DNA of 10,512 nucleotides, from the NCBI GenBank assembly GCA_041301185.1, contig JBFYSV010000076.1, positions 1-10,512 of the forward strand, in the 5' to 3' direction. Source of the stretch: JAQBDA01 sp041301185 (lineage in GTDB: Bacteria > Chloroflexota > Anaerolineae > Anaerolineales > UBA4823). A program made the position numbers and the translations under genes. The notes under the pieces are model-generated. The model saw only the letters and a program-made list of their open reading frames with translations, had not been told where the DNA came from and searched no databases. Numbering within the stretch: the first letter of the stretch is position 1; each line of letters begins with the position of its first letter. Of the stretch, positions 1 through 6,583 are shown in pieces.

Positions 1-215
1 GTAGCTTTGTATAGCTGGATAATCGTGCGCCCGGTGGTCGATTTCCCGCAACCGCTCTCCCCCACCAACCCCAGCGTTTCACCTTTACGGATGGCAAAAG
101 AGACATCGTCCACAGCCTGGACCGCGCCAACCTGGCGTTGGACAATGATACCCCGCATGATTGGGAAGTGTTTGGTCAGGTGTTCAACCCGGATCAAGTT
201 GTTGTTTTCGATCAT
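1..215 (-). CDS. oppF: Oligopeptide/dipeptide ABC transporter ATP-binding protein, OppF/DppF type (N-terminal part, runs off left edge)
   Basis: Only the first 71 codons are present; the gene continues beyond position 1. The start is ATG at 215, preceded by an AGGTGAG Shine-Dalgarno (221-227) and sharing the bases ATGA with the stop of oppD. The reading begins MIENNNLIRVEHLTKHFPI and has the usual OppF N-terminal beta strands, an insert (MRGIIVQRQVGAVQAVDDVSF) and Walker A GESGCGKST near residues 51-59, followed by TGRTIIQLY. In this family OppF pairs with OppD as the two nucleotide-binding subunits that power peptide import from the cytoplasmic face. The missing part should carry the signature motif, Walker B and the C-terminal oligopeptide-transporter domain. 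Whether the substrate is oligopeptide, dipeptide or another solute (nickel, sugars) cannot be told from the ATPase alone. Confidence 0.9.
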   Translation of the reverse strand, partial: MIENNNLIRVEHLTKHFPIMRGIIVQRQVGAVQAVDDVSFAIRKGETLGLVGESGCGKSTTGRTIIQLYKA

Positions 216-1201
216 CGAAGCTCACCTGTATAGATATCCACCCAACAAGCTACCTTGTGTCTGGGCAATAGCTCTTGTACAGCGGGATTCTCCTGGCGGC
301 ACTTATCCACCACGAACCCGCAGCGGGCTGCAAAGGGACAGCCGTGCGGCAAGGCGATTAAGTCGGGCGGCAAACCCTCGATGGTATCCAGCATCTCTGC
401 CCGGGTGCTATCCACGCGAGGCAGTGAGCGCAATAGGGCTTTGGTATAAGGGTGGCGAGGATTGTGGTAAAGCTCCTCCACTGCCGCATCCTCAACAATA
501 AACCCCGCATACATTACAATCACTCGCTCTGCCAGACGAGCTACCACACCCAGATCGTGGGTGATCCAGATCAAAGCCTGCCCAAACTGCTCGCGCAGCT
601 GTTTCACCAGCTCAACGATCTGGGCCTGGATGGTGACATCCAGGGCGGTGGTCGGCTCGTCAGCAATCAGCAGCGCCGGGTTGCAGGATAGCGCCATGGC
701 AATCATGGCGCGCTGGCGCATGCCTCCCGAAAACTGGTGTGGATAATCGCTCAATCGATTTCGAGGCTCCGGGATGCCTACCAACTGGAGCAACTCTGCG
801 GCGCGCTCTTCTGCCTTTTGATCACTTAAGCCCAGGTGAAGCTTGAGGGGTTCTTTGAGCTGAAAACCAATGGTCAGCACTGGATTCAGGGAGGTCATTG
901 GATCTTGAAAGATCATGGCGATCTGGCTGCCGCGCACATGATGCATCTCTTCACTGCTGAACTCCAGCAGGTTGCGACCAAAAAAATTGAGCTTATCTGC
1001 TTTAATCTCTGCTGTTTGGGGCAATAATCTCATCAGGGAAAGCATCGAAACGCTTTTTCCACAGCCACTTTCGCCGACGATCCCCAGTGTCTCCCCCTCG
1101 CCCAGTGTGAATGATATTCCGTTGACTGCATGGACAACGCCATCTTGAGTATTGAATACGGTGCGTAAGTTGCTGATCTCGACGATAGCCTTCCGTTCCA
1201 A
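212..1201 (-). CDS. oppD: Oligopeptide/dipeptide ABC transporter ATP-binding protein, OppD/DppD type
   Basis: A full-length 329-residue ATPase of the Opp/Dpp peptide importer family. Visible motifs are Walker A GESGCGKS (43-50), Q-loop Q99 in FQDPMTSLNP, signature FSGGMRQR (157-164), Walker B ALLIADEP (176-183) and H-loop H215 in ITHDLGVV. The family's C-terminal extension follows (YHNPRHPYTKALL, then GCPFAARC). Four cysteines, C288, C294, C301 and C319, fit the CX5CX6CX(n)C pattern that holds a [4Fe-4S] cluster in structurally characterised Opp/Dpp ATPases. The start is TTG at 1201, chosen because GGAGG lies five bases upstream and the N-terminus matches the family. Its TGA stop overlaps the oppF ATG. 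It is the first gene of its unit: binding protein and permeases are not upstream, so they are either past the left edge or elsewhere. Substrate is unresolved; the divergent dipeptide epimerase hints at peptides. Confidence 0.93.
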   Translation of the reverse strand: MERKAIVEISNLRTVFNTQDGVVHAVNGISFTLGEGETLGIVGESGCGKSVSMLSLMRLLPQTAEIKADKLNFFGRNLLEFSSEEMHHVRGSQIAMIFQDPMTSLNPVLTIGFQLKEPLKLHLGLSDQKAEERAAELLQLVGIPEPRNRLSDYPHQFSGGMRQRAMIAMALSCNPALLIADEPTTALDVTIQAQIVELVKQLREQFGQALIWITHDLGVVARLAERVIVMYAGFIVEDAAVEELYHNPRHPYTKALLRSLPRVDSTRAEMLDTIEGLPPDLIALPHGCPFAARCGFVVDKCRQENPAVQELLPRHKVACWVDIYTGELR

Positions 1202-1206
1202 TTCGG

Positions 1207-1211
1207 CCTCC
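1207..1211 (-). promoter_or_regulatory. Shine-Dalgarno GGAGG that decides the TTG start of oppD
   Basis: On the minus strand GGAGG is followed by five bases (CCGAA) and then TTG at 1201. No ATG at the gene front gives a comparable match, so TTG is the best start. Confidence 0.75.
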
Positions 1212-1260
1212 AGACTATTCGCTTGTATCCGGCACTATAGCGAGCGATGATGGTTTAAAT

Positions 1261-1288
1261 ATTTTATATGTGCGATGAATGATGTCAG
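1261..1288 (-). promoter_or_regulatory. Candidate sigma70-type promoter for oppDF
   Basis: On the minus strand CTGACA (1288-1283, five of six to TTGACA) is followed after 16 bases by TAAAAT (1266-1261, five of six to TATAAT). Transcription would start near 1254 and leave a leader of about 50 bases before the TTG start. A second exact TATAAT lies at 1312-1307 on the same strand but has no good -35 box. The call rests on sequence match only. Confidence 0.5.
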
Positions 1289-1413
1289 TATCAAAACTTA
1301 TACTATATTATAGCGCGTAAGGCAAGTAAAAAATTATTTTCAACAGGGATTATTCCTGACATTCATAACAATTTAGGACTTACGCAGTTGGTGGGTTTAC
1401 GGGGGCGTTTGGA

Positions 1414-1420
1414 TTAAAAT
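1414..1420 (+). promoter_or_regulatory. -10-like box TTAAAAT directly before the epimerase start (possible leaderless start)
   Basis: TTAAAAT ends six bases before the ATG at 1427, the distance expected between a -10 box and the transcription start. No Shine-Dalgarno is visible between it and the ATG (ACACCC), and the -35 region (around 1391-1397, GTGGGTT) is poor. Together this allows a leaderless mRNA, but the evidence is a single short motif. Confidence 0.35.
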
Positions 1421-1426
1421 ACACCC

Positions 1427-2449
1427 ATGAATCTCTACTGGGAACCGATCACCCTCAACCTGACCACTACCTTCCGCATCGCCCATGGCGCCAGCGACCA
1501 GCGCCATAATGTCATCGCCCACCTGGAGCATGCCGGTCTGACTGGCTCTGGCGAAGCCCCAGCCGTGGTCTATCACGGCGAGTCGCAGGAGGGGATCATA
1601 GCTTACCTGGAATCAGCCATACCCCTCCTTGGGGATGATCCATTTCAACTGGAAGATATCCTCAACAACCTGCCCGCCGGCAGCCACGCCGCCCGCGCCG
1701 CGCTGGATATCGCCCTGCACGATTTGTGGGGAAAGATTGTCGGGCAACCCGTCTACCGGCTGTTTGGATTGAACCCCGAGCGCACACCGCCCACATCCTT
1801 CACGATCCCCATCGATGAGCCTGCAGTAATGGCGGAGCGTGCCCGTAGCTCCGGTTTCCCGATCATCAAGATCAAGCTCGGCGCCGGGCAGGATGAAGCG
1901 ATCGTCGCCGCCATCCGCAACGCGACCGGCGCCCGTCTGCGCCTGGATGCAAACGCCGGCTGGAGCCGTATAGAAGCCCTGGACCTGATCCCGCGCCTGG
2001 TTCAGTATGATATTGAGTTAATTGAACAGCCCTTACCAGTTGGCGATATCCAGGGACTGGTGGAGCTGCGAGCCCGGCTGCGACAGCAAGGTATCGGCGT
2101 GCCGATCTTCGCCGACGAAAACGTCAAATTCGCCCGAGATGTTGCCGCCCACCAGGGCGCGGTAGATGGGGTGGTCATCAAGCTGGCGAAAACCGGCGGC
2201 TTGCGTGAGGCGATGCGCGCCATCGCTGTCGCGCGATCTTTGGACATGCAGGTGATGATCGGCTGTATGGTTGAGTCTTCTCTAGGTGTTACCGCGGCTG
2301 CCCATCTTGCCCCGCTATGCGATTACGTCGACCTGGATGGTCCGCTCCTGATCCGGAATGATCCCTTCCTGGGTCTCCGCTACCAGGACGCCCACCTGCT
2401 GCTCTCCGACCAACCGGGGTTAGGTGTCAGCCGCAGGGCAGCAGCATAG
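1427..2449 (+). CDS. Dipeptide epimerase (enolase superfamily, L-Ala-D/L-Glu epimerase-like)
   Basis: A 340-residue protein of the muconate-lactonizing-enzyme subgroup of the enolase superfamily, cytoplasmic and Mg-dependent. The capping domain is roughly residues 1-115 and the barrel follows. Catalytic and metal sites are readable: KxK at K148/K150 (IIKIKLG), metal ligands D174 (LRLDANAGW), E200 (IELIEQPLP) and D230 (IFADENV), and the second base K252 in IKLAKTGG. The D302-L-D304-G motif near the C-terminus corresponds to the DxD that binds the substrate alpha-ammonium group in dipeptide epimerases, and GCMVESSLG precedes it. Known members interconvert L-Ala-D-Glu and L-Ala-L-Glu in murein peptide recycling, but the family has diverged to other dipeptides, so exact specificity is open. 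It is divergent from oppDF, which suits a role in peptide use. The ATG start has no Shine-Dalgarno. Convergent with rsgA, 32 bases apart. Confidence 0.88.
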   Translation: MNLYWEPITLNLTTTFRIAHGASDQRHNVIAHLEHAGLTGSGEAPAVVYHGESQEGIIAYLESAIPLLGDDPFQLEDILNNLPAGSHAARAALDIALHDLWGKIVGQPVYRLFGLNPERTPPTSFTIPIDEPAVMAERARSSGFPIIKIKLGAGQDEAIVAAIRNATGARLRLDANAGWSRIEALDLIPRLVQYDIELIEQPLPVGDIQGLVELRARLRQQGIGVPIFADENVKFARDVAAHQGAVDGVVIKLAKTGGLREAMRAIAVARSLDMQVMIGCMVESSLGVTAAAHLAPLCDYVDLDGPLLIRNDPFLGLRYQDAHLLLSDQPGLGVSRRAAA

Positions 2450-2481
2450 GGACCCTCCATGCCAGCAAAATCCTTCAGGGG

Positions 2482-3390
2482 CTATTCCTCCTCACCCTCT
2501 CGCATGCGCGCATAAGCCTGGTAGCGCTCCGGGTGGATCTGCCCTGCCTCAACCGCTTTCAGTATGGCGCACCCGGGCTCGTGGGTGTGGGTGCAATCGC
2601 TGAAGGCGCACTCTGCCACCCGCTGGCGCATCTCTGGGAAGTAGCCGTCCAATTCCTCTGGCTGGATATCCCACAGCGCCAGGGCTTTCAAGCCCGGTGT
2701 ATCCGCAATATATCCGCCTCCCGGTAAGGGGTACATCTCTCGCACCACGGTCGTATGCTTGCCTTTGCTGGTCGCCTGGCTGATCTCGCGTGCCAGGAGA
2801 TCCAGCCCCGGTATGAGGGAGTTCAGCAAGCTGGATTTCCCCACCCCAGATGGTCCGGCAAACACCGAGATTTTCCCTTCCAACTGGTTGTAGAGATCAT
2901 CTATCCCCTGACCATTTTTCACGCTGGTGTACACCACCGGATAACCCAACTGCGGGTAACGCTCAAACAAACCTTGCGCTTGCGCCTGGGAGACCAGGTC
3001 GATCTTATTGGCTACAATCAGAGCCGGGATCTGTTGCTTTTCGGTGATAACCAAAAAGCGGTCCAGCATCCCTAAGTGTGGAGCGGGGTTTTTGCACGAG
3101 AACACGAAAACTGCCTGGTCTGGATTGGCAATGATGATCTGCTGGTATTCGCCCTTGGGGGTTGGCGCCAGACGAATGAGCATGCGTAGGCGCGGCTCGA
3201 TTGCTTCGATCACCCCCTTGCCGCCTCCCAGGGGCGTCGCCCGCGCCCAATCCCCGATCGCAGCCACGTCTCCCAGGCGCGGGCCTTTCTTCAGGCGGCC
3301 ACGCAACCGGCACACCAAATCTCCCTGGTCTGTCCTCAGGGTGTAAAAACCAGATTGGGAGCGGATGATCAAGCCAATAAGTGTTTCCAA
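2482..3390 (-). CDS. rsgA: Small ribosomal subunit biogenesis GTPase RsgA (YjeQ)
   Basis: A 302-residue circularly permuted GTPase that acts late in 30S subunit maturation. An OB-fold-like N-terminus (about 1-65) is followed by the permuted G motifs in order: G4 NKID (128-131), G5-like TSVKNG (155-160), G1 GPSGVGKSS (179-187), the G2 region KHTT (211-214) and G3 DTPG (230-233). The C-terminal zinc site reads C261-X4-C266-X-H268-X5-C274, the same spacing as in characterised YjeQ. The start is TTG at 3390: GGAG sits five bases upstream and the next in-frame ATG (residue 70) would remove the whole OB domain. It lies 75 bases downstream of the PBP on the same strand with no evident terminator between, so it may be the last gene of the maf-PBP-rsgA unit. 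Confidence 0.95.
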   Translation of the reverse strand: METLIGLIIRSQSGFYTLRTDQGDLVCRLRGRLKKGPRLGDVAAIGDWARATPLGGGKGVIEAIEPRLRMLIRLAPTPKGEYQQIIIANPDQAVFVFSCKNPAPHLGMLDRFLVITEKQQIPALIVANKIDLVSQAQAQGLFERYPQLGYPVVYTSVKNGQGIDDLYNQLEGKISVFAGPSGVGKSSLLNSLIPGLDLLAREISQATSKGKHTTVVREMYPLPGGGYIADTPGLKALALWDIQPEELDGYFPEMRQRVAECAFSDCTHTHEPGCAILKAVEAGQIHPERYQAYARMREGEEE

Positions 3391-3395
3391 TGTTG

Positions 3396-3399
3396 CTCC
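3396..3399 (-). promoter_or_regulatory. Shine-Dalgarno GGAG supporting the TTG start of rsgA
   Basis: On the minus strand CTGGAG is followed by CAACA and then TTG at 3390, a five-base spacing identical to that of oppD. It fixes an otherwise ambiguous non-ATG start. Confidence 0.6.
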
Positions 3400-3465
3400 A
3401 GATAAGGTTTGCTGTCTCTATAAGAAAAGTGAATTCTCAGCCAGGGGATTTGACCAGCACCCGGA

Positions 3466-5697
3466 TTATGGCTCAGGCGTTGTTGCGGGTTCAGGCGTTT
3501 TGATCTCGTAAAAGGTCGATTCCCAGGGATACACCTTGGCTGGCTGGCCATAATAATACAGCTCAACGATGCGCCGGAAAATCGGTGCAGCGTAATCTGA
3601 GCCCTCACCAATGTTTTCGACAATCACCACCGCGGCGATATCCGACAAGTCCTCGCGATCCGCGTCCGTATAACCCGCAAACCAGGCATGCGGCTGTCCA
3701 GAGCCGGATTGGGCGGTCCCCGTCTTGCCATAGACCGGGATATCCAATCCGGTAAAACGGTGCCAGGCGGTTCCATAAGGATTGGTGCTGGCGATAACAC
3801 CCCGCATTGCATCCTGGATCACCGCCAGGTTTTCATCACTCACAGGCAGCTCCCCGGTTTTCTCGGCTTTGAACACGTTACTTTCCTGCCCTTCCGGAGA
3901 GACAATTCGCTCAACAACCTGCGGCTTGTAAAGTGTGCCGCCATTCCCGATCGCGGCGATAAAGGTAGCCACCTGAAGCGGTGTAACCAGGGTCTCTCCT
4001 TGTCCAATCGCCAGGTTGACAGCGTCCACCTGGCTGGCTGGATCAGGGATATTACCCGCCTCTTCTTCGACCCCTTCAATGCCGGTCGGTTTTCCCAAAC
4101 CGAAACCGCGCGCCATATCCGAGATTGCCGTGGTGCGCTCCTGATTAAACAAGTTGAGGCCAATATGCCAGAACCAGGGATTACACGAGCGGATCAGACC
4201 TTGTGGCAGGGTCAACAAGCCGCTGGGGGTCGTCTGCCCATCACTCAGATAATACTCATAGGTCCAATCGTTTAGCCTGGCCCCAGCCAGCTCTTCGAAA
4301 AAATAACCGCATTGGTAAGAAGATTCAGGAGTGTACAGCCCGCTTTCCAGCGCGGCAGCAGTGGTGATTATCTTGAACACTGAGCCGAGCGGGTACTGCC
4401 CCTGCGTGGCGCGATTGATCATCGGATTAGCCGGGTTTCCATAGATTTCGTTGAGCAAGGTCGTGTAATTGAGATTAAGTGGCTCAAAGGCGTTCGGATC
4501 AAAGCCTGGCGAGGAAACCATCGCCAGCACCCGCCCGGTGTCTCGTTCCATTACCACAATCGCCCCCCGGAAACCATCCAGGGCCTGCTGCGCCGCCAGT
4601 TGGAAGTCTTTATTGAGCGTGGTATAGATCGCCTGGGAGGGCTTGGGGTCTGTCTCTGCCAGCTTGGTCACCACCTCCCCTTGTGGATTGAGCACGTACA
4701 GCGCGCCGCCGCGCATCCCGGAGAGGAAATCCTCTCCCCATTTCTCCAGTCCTGCCTGCCCCACGCGCTCGTCAATCCGGTAACCCTTGCGCAGGTATTC
4801 CTCCACTTGCCCTTCCTGGATCTGCCCTACGTAACCGACCAGGTGGGGTGCAATCCCGCCATCGAAATAATAGCGCGCCTTGTAAGGAGTCAGCATCAAC
4901 CCGCTTAACCCTGAGAGGTCGCCAAAGCCCTGTTCGACTTCACTGGCGGGCAGCTCGCCCAACGGAATATACCAATCCGAACCTTCCGGCACGGCATCCA
5001 GTTTCGCCTGGAGCTCGTCCTCTCGCAAACCGGTCAGGCGTTGCACCAAGCTATTCAGCGCCTCTCCCTGTTCGGGATCAAACAGCGCCGGGCGCAATCC
5101 GATCGCGGTTGCATCGGTCTGGGCGACCAAGGCGTGCCCATCCCGGTCATAGATATTTGCGCGTGACGGGACAAAGCGCTCCATACTGAGATAGTTACCA
5201 TTCGCCAGCTCTGGCATCAGCAGCGCCTCATCCCATTGCACGCGCCACTCGTCGTTTTCCAGGCTCAGGTTCATTAATATATCCCGGCTAAGATCGCCGA
5301 CCAGCTTGCTGCTCAAGGTCGTGCGGAAGTTCACCTGGGCGCTGGTTGGGCTCAATACCAATACAGACAAGATTTCATGGTTCACTTCGCTGAAAGCGCC
5401 TTCTGATGCCATGCTCCGGTAAAACTTCTCGAAATCCTCTGCACTGACAGCATCCTGGCTGATGGATGTTAGCATTGAGTACATCTTGCCATAATCATCC
5501 GCCTTCCAGGCTTCCAGATATGCCAGGGTTGCGGAGCGGGCATCTGGCACGCCGGTGGTATCCACTGAAACCACTCCCAGGGTAGCGACGGGCGCGCCCG
5601 TCTGAGTCGGCGTTACCGCTCCAGTCTGGCCGCACCCCGCCAGGCTGAGCATGATCACCAAAAGTAACCCGTAATAGGCAGCATTCCGACTCATCAT
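3466..5697 (-). CDS. Penicillin-binding transpeptidase, class B, lipoprotein with NTF2-like (MecA_N-type) domain
   Basis: A 743-residue D,D-transpeptidase that cross-links peptidoglycan on the outer face of the membrane. The N-terminus is a lipoprotein signal: hydrophobic residues 8-20 ending in lipobox LAGC (19-22), so C22 is the likely lipidated residue, followed by a Thr/Pro/Gly-rich linker. Residues about 53-165 resemble the NTF2-like MecA_N domain (TLAYLEAWKADDYGKMYSML). The PBP dimerisation region begins at FVPSRANIYDRDG (175-187), with VGQAGLEKWGEDFLSG at 312-327. The transpeptidase domain has the three signature motifs: S439-VF-K442, S504-C-N506 and K658-T-G-T661. No glycosyltransferase-51 domain is present, hence class B. 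The Thr/Pro/Glu-rich tail ends TTPEP. The ATG start overlaps the maf stop by ATGA; a second ATG follows at once. No SEDS partner is in view. This architecture resembles PBP2a/MecA, but beta-lactam resistance is not implied. Confidence 0.92.
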   Translation of the reverse strand: MMSRNAAYYGLLLVIMLSLAGCGQTGAVTPTQTGAPVATLGVVSVDTTGVPDARSATLAYLEAWKADDYGKMYSMLTSISQDAVSAEDFEKFYRSMASEGAFSEVNHEILSVLVLSPTSAQVNFRTTLSSKLVGDLSRDILMNLSLENDEWRVQWDEALLMPELANGNYLSMERFVPSRANIYDRDGHALVAQTDATAIGLRPALFDPEQGEALNSLVQRLTGLREDELQAKLDAVPEGSDWYIPLGELPASEVEQGFGDLSGLSGLMLTPYKARYYFDGGIAPHLVGYVGQIQEGQVEEYLRKGYRIDERVGQAGLEKWGEDFLSGMRGGALYVLNPQGEVVTKLAETDPKPSQAIYTTLNKDFQLAAQQALDGFRGAIVVMERDTGRVLAMVSSPGFDPNAFEPLNLNYTTLLNEIYGNPANPMINRATQGQYPLGSVFKIITTAAALESGLYTPESSYQCGYFFEELAGARLNDWTYEYYLSDGQTTPSGLLTLPQGLIRSCNPWFWHIGLNLFNQERTTAISDMARGFGLGKPTGIEGVEEEAGNIPDPASQVDAVNLAIGQGETLVTPLQVATFIAAIGNGGTLYKPQVVERIVSPEGQESNVFKAEKTGELPVSDENLAVIQDAMRGVIASTNPYGTAWHRFTGLDIPVYGKTGTAQSGSGQPHAWFAGYTDADREDLSDIAAVVIVENIGEGSDYAAPIFRRIVELYYYGQPAKVYPWESTFYEIKTPEPATTPEP

Positions 5698-6368
5698 ATT
5701 ACTCTCTTAAGCACCTTCTGGAAGATCGGGCAGGCATAGTTAATTTCCTTCTGGCATGCCTGGGCGATATCCCGTCGTGGCGGCGCACCCGCCTGGATCA
5801 ATGTTCGTGCCAGGTGGCATAATGGCAATCCCATAACATTGGCAAAACAGCCCTGCAGATTGTCCACCGGGTGAAATCCTGAGTGCTGGATTGCATAGGC
5901 ACCAGCCTTGTCCATCGGATCACCGGTGCGAATATAGGCCATCATCTCCGCATCCGAATAATCGCGCATGGGCACATCTGTAGCGCACCAGTCTGTTCGG
6001 ATTGATCCATCAGAGCGGCGCAAGACAGTCAGGGCAGTATAGACCTGATGTACTCTGCCGCGCAGGCTACGCAGCATCCTCTCGGCTTCGTCTTCATCGG
6101 CAGGCTTACCCAGAATCATATTTCCATCTACCACTGTTGTATCCGCGGCGACCACAAACACATCTTCCGCAGGGTCCGCGATCGCGAAGACCTGCCCTGC
6201 CGCGGCCTGGCCTTTACTCATCGCCAGGCGTAACACGTAATCCAAGGGTTCCTCCCCTGGTAGAGAACGCTCATCTACATCTACCGGTGATACACGAAAT
6301 TTCCAGCCGCCAAGGAATAGCAACTGCTTGCGGCGGGGCGAATTAGAAGCCAGTACCAGGTTCACCAT
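5694..6368 (-). CDS. maf: Maf family nucleotide pyrophosphatase (septum formation inhibitor Maf)
   Basis: A 224-residue Maf/YhdE-type protein, which hydrolyses non-canonical or pyrimidine nucleoside triphosphates to monophosphates in the cytoplasm. The N-terminus VLASNSPRRKQLL carries the SPRR phosphate-binding motif. VVAADTTVV holds the catalytic-site Asp, GKP and HQVYTAL follow, and DKAGAYAIQ and GLPL close the fold. The Gln in AIQ and Thr in HQVYT fit the dTTP/UTP-type (YhdE) rather than the m7GTP-type (YceF) subgroup, as an inference. The start is ATG at 6368; a TTG one codon earlier (6371) is also open. GGGAG upstream is too distant to be a good ribosome site. About 35 residues after GLPL form an extra tail with cysteines (IAQACQKEINYACPIF). 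The stop overlaps the PBP start by four bases, implying translational coupling. Confidence 0.9.
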   Translation of the reverse strand: MVNLVLASNSPRRKQLLFLGGWKFRVSPVDVDERSLPGEEPLDYVLRLAMSKGQAAAGQVFAIADPAEDVFVVAADTTVVDGNMILGKPADEDEAERMLRSLRGRVHQVYTALTVLRRSDGSIRTDWCATDVPMRDYSDAEMMAYIRTGDPMDKAGAYAIQHSGFHPVDNLQGCFANVMGLPLCHLARTLIQAGAPPRRDIAQACQKEINYACPIFQKVLKRVI

Positions 6369-6371
6369 CAA

Positions 6372-6378
6372 ATTTTAA
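6372..6378 (-). promoter_or_regulatory. -10-like TTAAAAT immediately upstream of maf
   Basis: On the minus strand TTAAAAT is followed by TTG and then the ATG of maf. An overlapping alternative is TATGTT with TTTAAC 16 bases before it. Either would put the transcription start at or very close to the start codon. Matches are partial, so this is a weak call. Confidence 0.25.
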
Positions 6379-6447
6379 CATAACTCCCTGGTAGTATCGT
6401 TAAAGGAGAAGTAGAATCAAACCACCCCAAGGACTGCCATCGCAAGC

Positions 6448-6473
6448 GCTGAATTGTAAACCTACCATTCAGC
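6448..6473. repeat. Inverted repeat between maf and xpt (possible operator or leader hairpin)
   Basis: GCTGAAT (6448-6454) is repeated in inverted form as ATTCAGC (6467-6473) around a 12-base spacer. It lies 111 bases before the xpt start in the divergent gap. It could be a regulator site or an RNA hairpin. The seven-base arms are long enough to notice but could occur by chance. I see neither the conserved loop sequences of a purine riboswitch nor a U-tract after it. Confidence 0.4.
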
Positions 6474-6573
6474 TAAGTAGAGATCACTGGGCGTTAGCCG
6501 CAAATTTTTCAATAAATCAACACACTCAAAATGATCAGCCGTCGCGTACAGAACGAATTTGATAGTCAAGATC

Positions 6574-6578
6574 GGAGG
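6574..6578 (+). promoter_or_regulatory. Shine-Dalgarno GGAGG for xpt
   Basis: GGAGG is followed by TCAAC and the ATG at 6584, an ideal five-base spacing, which fixes the xpt start. Confidence 0.75.
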
Positions 6579-6583
6579 TCAAC

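Noticed and set aside
7..501. Plus-strand open frame of 164 codons at the left edge
   Set aside because: It lies antisense to the oppF 5' part and the oppD 3' end, both of which have full family motifs; its translation shows no domain features.
2450..2481. Terminator between the convergent epimerase and rsgA genes
   Set aside because: Only a short AGGGACCCT palindrome is present, with no loop or T-tract.
3688..4275. Long plus-strand open frame (195 codons)
   Set aside because: It is antisense to the PBP transpeptidase domain, whose catalytic motifs are intact; treated as a shadow frame.
4848..5189. Arg/Pro-rich plus-strand open frame
   Set aside because: Antisense to the PBP dimerisation region; the Arg/Pro-rich composition is typical of an off-frame reading of GC-rich codons.
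6454..6483. TTGTAA...TAGAGA as an xpt promoter
   Set aside because: The -10 match is only three of six and the spacing is 18; too weak to call.
6372..6583. Possible guanine/xanthine riboswitch upstream of xpt
   Set aside because: The conserved P1-P3 arms and loop sequences of the purine riboswitch could not be found, and there is no terminator hairpin with a U-tract; only the short inverted repeat stands out.
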